Positions 5,938 to 9,676 of a stretch of 9,676 nucleotides of DNA are shown here, one piece after another. The translations under genes were made by a program, and so were the position numbers. The DNA comes from JAFHCF01 sp048497495 (GTDB lineage: Bacteria > Pseudomonadota > Alphaproteobacteria > Rhizobiales > Ancalomicrobiaceae), in assembly GCA_048497495.1 (NCBI GenBank), contig JAFHCF010000012.1, forward strand, positions 1 to 9,676. The letters are read 5' to 3'. How positions within the stretch are numbered: position 1 is the first letter of the stretch; every line of letters starts with the position of its first letter. A model generated the notes under the pieces. It was given only the letters and a program-made list of their open reading frames with translations, did no database searches and was not told the origin of the DNA.

Positions 5938-6651
5938 ATGCGTCCTTCCAAGCGCGCCGCCGACGAACTGAGACCCGTGACGCTCGAGCGTGGGGTGGCC
6001 AAGCACGCCGAGGGCTCGTGTCTCGTCAAATTCGGCGACACCCACGTGCTGTGCACCGCCAGCCTCGAGGAGAGCGTCCCCGGCTGGCTGCGCGGCCAGC
6101 GCCGTGGTTGGGTCACCGCCGAATACGGCATGCTGCCGCGCGCCACCCACGAGCGCATGCGTCGCGAGGTCAATGCCGGCAAGCCGTCGGGCCGCACCCA
6201 CGAGATCCAACGCCTGATCGGCCGGTCCTTGCGCGCCGTCGTCGATCTCCAGGCGCTCGGCGAGCGCCAGATCACCATCGACTGCGACGTCATCCAGGCC
6301 GACGGCGGCACCCGTACCGCCTCGATCACCGGCGCCTGGGTGGCGCTCAACGACTGCCTCGCCTGGATGAAGGCGCGCGAGATGATCAAGGCGCCGGTGC
6401 TCACCGATCACCTCGCCGCCGTCTCCTGCGGCATCTGGAAGGGCGTGCCGGTGCTCGACCTCGACTATGCCGAGGATTCGGTCGCCGAGACCGACGCCAA
6501 TTTCGTCATGACCGGATCCGGCGGTATCGTCGAGATCCAGGGCACGGCGGAAGGCCGACCCTTCACCGAGGAACAGCTCCAGGCCCTGCTCGATCTCGCC
6601 AAGACCGGCATCGCCCAGCTGATCGATCTGCAGAAGATGGTGGTGCTCTGA
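5938..6651 (+). CDS. rph: Ribonuclease PH
   Basis: A 237-residue phosphorolytic 3'-to-5' exoribonuclease that trims tRNA precursors and other RNA 3' ends using phosphate and releasing nucleoside diphosphates; it forms a hexameric ring. Colinear with E. coli RNase PH (238 residues) from MRPSKR to QKMVVL. Diagnostic segments: LRPVTLERGVAKHAEGS, FGDTHVLCTAS, GWVTAEYGMLPRATHER, GRTHEIQRLIGRSLR with R86, and the phosphate-binding GGTRTASITG at 123-132 with R126. Both arginines important for activity in studied homologues are present. It is first in a run with rdgB, 17 nt downstream, and hemW. Being divergent from hrcA is common in alphaproteobacteria. Confidence 0.98.
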   Translation: MRPSKRAADELRPVTLERGVAKHAEGSCLVKFGDTHVLCTASLEESVPGWLRGQRRGWVTAEYGMLPRATHERMRREVNAGKPSGRTHEIQRLIGRSLRAVVDLQALGERQITIDCDVIQADGGTRTASITGAWVALNDCLAWMKAREMIKAPVLTDHLAAVSCGIWKGVPVLDLDYAEDSVAETDANFVMTGSGGIVEIQGTAEGRPFTEEQLQALLDLAKTGIAQLIDLQKMVVL

Positions 6652-6668
6652 GCGCCGAGGAGGCTGTG

Positions 6669-7292
6669 ATGACCTTGCGTCGTCTCGAGGGTGGCAAGAT
6701 CGTCGTCGCCACGCACAACGCGGGCAAGCTCGCCGAGATCCGCGACCTGCTGGCGCCCTACGGGTTAGAGGCCATGTCGGCGGGCGAACTCGAGCTGCCC
6801 GAGCCGGAGGAGACCGGCACGACCTTCGAGGCCAACGCGGCGCTGAAGGCGCTCGCCGCCGCGGCCGCCTCCGGCCTGCCGGCGCTCGCCGACGATTCCG
6901 GGGTCTGCGTCGCGGCGCTGGGCGGCGAGCCGGGCATCCATTCGGCCCGCTGGGCCGGCGAGGATCGGGACTTCGGCCGCGCCATGCGCAACATCGAGGA
7001 ACTGATCCGCGACGGTGGCAGCGGCGATCGGCGCGCCCATTTCGTCGCCGCCCTCTGCCTCGCCTGGCCCGACGGCCACACCGAGACGGTGCGCGGCGAG
7101 GTCCACGGGGTGCTGGTATGGCCGCCGCGCGGCGACCTGGGCTTCGGCTACGATCCGATGTTCCTGCCGGAGGGCGAGAGCCGCACCTTCGGCGAGATGA
7201 GCGCCGAGGAGAAGCACGGGCTTCGCCCCGGCGCGGAAGGCCTGTCGCATCGCGCCCGGGCCTTCTCCGCCTTTTCGAAGAAATGTCTGTGA
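6669..7292 (+). CDS. rdgB: Non-canonical purine NTP pyrophosphatase (dITP/XTP pyrophosphatase)
   Basis: A 207-residue HAM1/RdgB enzyme that hydrolyses dITP, ITP and XTP to monophosphate and pyrophosphate, cleaning deaminated purines from the nucleotide pool. Visible motifs: THNAGK (15-20) for phosphate binding; ETGTTFEANA (48-57); ADDSG (74-78), carrying the catalytic/metal aspartates; GIHSARWAG (89-97); GFGYDP (158-163); SAEEKHG (178-184); and SHRARA (193-198) near the C-terminus. Length fits E. coli RdgB (197). The ATG at 6669 is favoured, with a very strong GAGGAGG at 6657-6663 five nt before it; a GTG directly upstream is in frame but less likely. It is probably co-transcribed with rph. 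Confidence 0.98.
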   Translation: MTLRRLEGGKIVVATHNAGKLAEIRDLLAPYGLEAMSAGELELPEPEETGTTFEANAALKALAAAAASGLPALADDSGVCVAALGGEPGIHSARWAGEDRDFGRAMRNIEELIRDGGSGDRRAHFVAALCLAWPDGHTETVRGEVHGVLVWPPRGDLGFGYDPMFLPEGESRTFGEMSAEEKHGLRPGAEGLSHRARAFSAFSKKCL

Positions 7293-7410
7293 GGCGGAGG
7301 CGGCGTCACACGGACGTGGTCGGATGGACGTCTGGAAATTCCACCGATTCGCGAAGGGCCGGGCGGGGCGTTTCGCGAGATGACGGCGAGCCCTCGGGAG
7401 AGATTGGCGC
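7293..7410. other. rdgB-hemW spacer with a possible hairpin
   Basis: 118 nt with no gene. TCGCGAA at 7349-7355 can pair with TTCGCGA at 7372-7378 across a 16-nt GC-rich loop. No T-run follows. hemW may be read through from rdgB or have its own promoter; none is clear. Confidence 0.35.
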
Positions 7411-8577
7411 ATGACTTCGCAGGAGCCCGGTTTCGGCATCTACGTGCATTGGCCGTTCTGCGCCGCCAAGTGCCCCTATTGCGATTTCAACTCCCATGTT
7501 CGCCACGATCCGGTCGATCAGGCCCGCTTCGCCCGTGGGCTCGCCCGCGAACTCGGTCATTGGGGCGAACGCGCGCCGGGGCGCACCGTCACCTCGATCT
7601 TCCTCGGCGGCGGCACGCCGTCGCTGATGGAAGTGGCGACCGTCGGCACGGTGCTCGAGACCATCGCCAAGACCTGGCGGCTCGCCCCCGACGTCGAGAT
7701 CAGCCTCGAGGCCAATCCGTCGAGCGCCGACGCCGCCCGCTTCCAGGGCTACCGCGCCGCCGGGGTCAATCGGCTGTCGCTCGGGGTCCAGGCGCTCCAC
7801 GACCGCGACCTCAGGCGGCTCGGCCGCATCCACGACGTCGCCGAGGCGCTCGAGGCCATCGCGCTGGCGCGCGCCACCTTCGACCGGCTGTCCTTCGACC
7901 TGATCTACGCCCGCCCCGACCAGACGGTCGCCGAATGGGAGGCGGAACTGAAGGCGGCGGTCGCTCTCGCCGCCGACCACATCTCGGTCTACCAGCTGAC
8001 CATCGAGGAGGAGACCCGCTTCGCCGATCTCTACAAGGCCGGCAAGCTGATCATGCCCGACGCCGATCTCGGGGCCGAACTCTACGAGGCGACCCACCGG
8101 ATCCTCGATGCCGCCGGGCTGCCGGCCTACGAGATCTCCAACCACGCCGCCCCGGGGGCGGAATGCCGGCACAATCTCGTCTACTGGCGCTACGGCGAAT
8201 ATGTCGGGGTCGGCGCCGGCGCCCATGGCCGGCTGGTGCTCGACGACGGCCGCCACGCCACCGCCACCGAGAAGAACCCGGAGAAGTGGCTGCGCCTGAC
8301 CGAAGCCCACGGCCACGGCGGCATCACCGACGACGTGCTGACGCTCGAGGAGCAGGGCGACGAATATCTGCTGATGGGGCTGAGGCTGAAGGAGGGCATC
8401 GATCTCGACCGCTGGGAGGAGATCTCCGCCCGCGTCCTCGATCCCAAGCGCCTCGCCGATCTCGAGGACAACGGCATGGTCGAACGGATCGTCGACACCG
8501 TCGGCCGTCGCCGGGTGCGCGCGACGCTCGCCGGTTTCGAGGTGCTCGACGCGGTAGTCGCCGATCTGGCGGCGTGA
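7411..8577 (+). CDS. hemW: Radical SAM heme chaperone HemW
   Basis: A 388-residue radical-SAM protein of the HemN-like group. It was formerly annotated as oxygen-independent coproporphyrinogen III oxidase, but studied HemW proteins bind heme and pass it to membrane respiratory enzymes. The CX3CX2C cluster motif is at C17, C21 and C24 in FCAAKCPYCDFNSH; the following DFNS is typical of HemW. SAM-binding GGGTPS is at 66-71, LEANPSS and GVNRLSLGVQALHDRDLRRLGRIH follow, and CRHNLVYWRYGEYVGVGAGAHG (from C252) is the HemW-type C-terminal block. The start is supported by GGGAGAG at 7396-7402, 8 nt upstream. It follows rdgB by 118 nt and ends 24 nt from the convergent HTH gene. Confidence 0.97.
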   Translation: MTSQEPGFGIYVHWPFCAAKCPYCDFNSHVRHDPVDQARFARGLARELGHWGERAPGRTVTSIFLGGGTPSLMEVATVGTVLETIAKTWRLAPDVEISLEANPSSADAARFQGYRAAGVNRLSLGVQALHDRDLRRLGRIHDVAEALEAIALARATFDRLSFDLIYARPDQTVAEWEAELKAAVALAADHISVYQLTIEEETRFADLYKAGKLIMPDADLGAELYEATHRILDAAGLPAYEISNHAAPGAECRHNLVYWRYGEYVGVGAGAHGRLVLDDGRHATATEKNPEKWLRLTEAHGHGGITDDVLTLEEQGDEYLLMGLRLKEGIDLDRWEEISARVLDPKRLADLEDNGMVERIVDTVGRRRVRATLAGFEVLDAVVADLAA

Positions 8578-8601
8578 CGCCGTCCGGCGGGCGCCCTGCC
8601 C
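8578..8601. terminator. Possible short hairpin between convergent hemW and the HTH gene
   Basis: The 24-nt gap contains CGCC (8578-8581) and GGCG (8586-8589) around GTCC. CGCC can instead pair with GGCG at 8571-8574 across the hemW stop codon. No T-run is present, so termination here is only a guess from the convergent layout. Confidence 0.25.
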
Positions 8602-8973
8602 TCACGCCCCGTCCTTGGCCGCCGCCGCGCGGACCCGGTGGGTCAGGTCCTTGAGCGAGGCCTTCGACAGGTGGCGGATGCGCTGCGCCAGGAGATTGGC
8701 GAGTTCGGTCGCTTCCGGGTCGAGGCCGGCGGTGTCGACGGTGACGCGCGGATCGGAGATCTCGGCGAGGCGCTGAAGCTCCTCCGCCTCGTCCCAGATG
8801 ACGTTGAAGAAGGCGATGATGCGCTGGACCATGTACCAGGTCGGCACGCCGCGCTTGCCCAGTTCCAGCGCCGAGAGATAGGCCGGCGAGACGTTGAGCG
8901 CCGCCGCCATGGTCTTCAGCGTCACCGCGCGCTCGTGGCGCAATTGCCGCACCTTGGCGCCGAAGGGTGTCAT
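8602..8973 (-). CDS. Small XRE-type helix-turn-helix protein
   Basis: A 123-residue protein with an N-terminal Cro/C1-type domain: FGAKVRQLRHERAVTLKTMAAALNVSPAYLSALELGKRG, with helices 2-3 at about 17-40. An aromatic-containing segment (PTWYMVQRIIAFFNVIWDEAEELQRL) and a helical C-terminal half, possibly for dimerisation, follow. The ATG at 8971-8973 is preferred over frame extension to 9099: it has GAGGAGG (8981-8987 on the + strand) 7 nt upstream, and the extension is only antisense shadow of the Smr gene, Arg/Pro-rich. It overlaps the upstream Smr gene as ATGA, which implies translational coupling. Targets are unknown; a regulator role is inferred from the fold. Confidence 0.88.
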   Translation of the reverse strand: MTPFGAKVRQLRHERAVTLKTMAAALNVSPAYLSALELGKRGVPTWYMVQRIIAFFNVIWDEAEELQRLAEISDPRVTVDTAGLDPEATELANLLAQRIRHLSKASLKDLTHRVRAAAAKDGA

Positions 8974-9676
8974 CGCCCGCCCTCCTCGATGTCGCGGCGT
9001 CGACGCAGCCTGACGTAGATCGCCCCGGCGCCGCCATGGGCGTGATGGGCCTCCTCGAAGCCGATGACGACGTCGCGCAGGGACGGATCGCCGAGCCAAT
9101 GGGGCACCGACCGACGCAGCACGCCGCGCTCGTGGGCGGCGGCGGTCCCGCCCGGCTTGCCCTTGCCGGTGATGACCAGGACGACGCGGGCGCCGTGATC
9201 GCGCGCCCGGAGCAGGAAACGCCGCAGGGCGCCGTGGGCGGCTTCCTGGGTCATCCCGTGGAGATCGAGGCGCTCGTCGATCGCCATGGTGCCGCGCACC
9301 AGTCGTCGCCGGGTGCGATCATCGATCGGCGCCAGCGACGGCGGCTGCGGCACGATGGCGGATTCGCCCGAGGAATCGCCGCGATGTTTCATGTGAATCG
9401 CCCGGAGCCATCCGGCGAGGGCTCGCTTGGAGGGCGGCGGCGGCGCGATCGGCGGCGGCGCCTCGGGCGCCGACTTCGTCCGGCGCGGCGGCTTCGGCGC
9501 GGAGGCCGTCGCCGGTACGAGAACCGGTTCGGGCACCGGTTCCGGCGCGGGTGCGATCGGGATCGCCACCTCGGCCTCGGCGGGGGCGCGGCCGGGGTGT
9601 TCGAGCGGGGTCACCGAGGCGGCGACCTGTTCCCAGAGGTGGCGCTCGTCGTCGCGCAGGACGCGGCGACGACGGC
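8970..9676 (-). CDS. Smr-domain protein (MutS2 C-terminal-like), 5' partial
   Basis: The frame is open to the window edge. Upstream of a GTG at 9614 it continues with RRRRVLRDDERHLWEQVAAS, typical of Smr proteins of this group, so only a few N-terminal residues are missing and the GTG is not the start. A Pro/Ala-rich, probably disordered linker runs from about 9600 to 9430. A basic region with KRALAGWLRAIHMK follows, then the Smr domain: LDLHGMTQ (about 9247-9270) and VLVITGKGKPGG (about 9147-9182), ending in a basic YVRLRRRRD tail. Smr domains are linked to nicking or nuclease activity on DNA or RNA in some proteins; for this stand-alone bacterial type the role is poorly defined. It overlaps the HTH gene by 4 bp. 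In relatives it often follows mltA, which would lie beyond the window. Confidence 0.9.
   Translation of the reverse strand, partial: RRRRVLRDDERHLWEQVAASVTPLEHPGRAPAEAEVAIPIAPAPEPVPEPVLVPATASAPKPPRRTKSAPEAPPPIAPPPPSKRALAGWLRAIHMKHRGDSSGESAIVPQPPSLAPIDDRTRRRLVRGTMAIDERLDLHGMTQEAAHGALRRFLLRARDHGARVVLVITGKGKPGGTAAAHERGVLRRSVPHWLGDPSLRDVVIGFEEAHHAHGGAGAIYVRLRRRRDIEEGGR

Noticed and set aside
4568..5971. 467-codon open frame on the plus strand
   Set aside because: Antisense to hrcA, whose identity is certain; low-complexity shadow composition.
7306..8316. 336-codon minus-strand frame
   Set aside because: Antisense to hemW; no domain pattern, typical GC-rich shadow.
7380..8654. 424-codon plus-strand frame overlapping hemW
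   Set aside because: Arg/Pro-rich out-of-frame reading of hemW.
8974..9099. N-terminal extension of the HTH protein
   Set aside because: It is an out-of-frame shadow of the Smr gene; the ATG at 8973 has a strong ribosome site.
1..9676. CRISPR array, tRNA, rRNA, insertion sequence or att site
   Set aside because: No regularly spaced direct repeats, no cloverleaf-like sequence, and no transposase or integrase reading frame were seen.

Overview
The window is very GC-rich and looks like an alphaproteobacterial chromosome, most likely Hyphomicrobiales (Rhizobiales). Three things point there: the rph-rdgB-hemW run next to a divergent hrcA, the hslV-hslU pair, and a Smr-domain gene overlapping a small HTH gene. 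No rRNA, tRNA, CRISPR array, insertion sequence or phage gene was seen. Placement to order is inference from gene order and codon use; no database was consulted.

Layout. (1) 1-774 (+) is the C-terminal part of a periplasmic-binding-fold protein of the penicillin-binding-protein activator / ABC substrate-binding type, cut by the window edge. (2) 881-2270 is a small accessory-looking cassette: a MarR-type repressor (-) divergent from a SnoaL/NTF2-fold protein and a short His-rich four-helix membrane protein (+). Between the divergent genes lie two matched 15-bp operator-like palindromes on a candidate promoter. (3) 2271-2462 is a palindrome-rich spacer with one terminator-like hairpin and two long stem-loops. 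(4) 2463-4367 (-) is hslV-hslU, the ATP-dependent HslVU protease. (5) 4368-4672 is a non-coding gap holding two hairpins of a dispersed GGGTGC...GCAC repeat type; a third related copy sits in region 3. (6) 4673-5746 (-) is hrcA, the heat-shock repressor. (7) 5938-8577 (+) is rph-rdgB-hemW: RNase PH, the non-canonical purine NTP pyrophosphatase and the HemW radical-SAM protein. (8) 8602-9676 (-) is a Smr-domain gene, missing its first few codons at the window edge, overlapping a small XRE/HTH gene by 4 bp.

How the genes fit together. HrcA and HslVU belong to the protein-quality/heat-shock theme and are read in the same direction. rph and rdgB are RNA/nucleotide housekeeping genes and hemW serves heme handling. 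Most of the window is ordinary conserved housekeeping sequence. The least explained parts are the MarR-SnoaL-membrane-protein cassette with its tandem operators and the palindromic repeats around hslUV. I see no convincing large new system.
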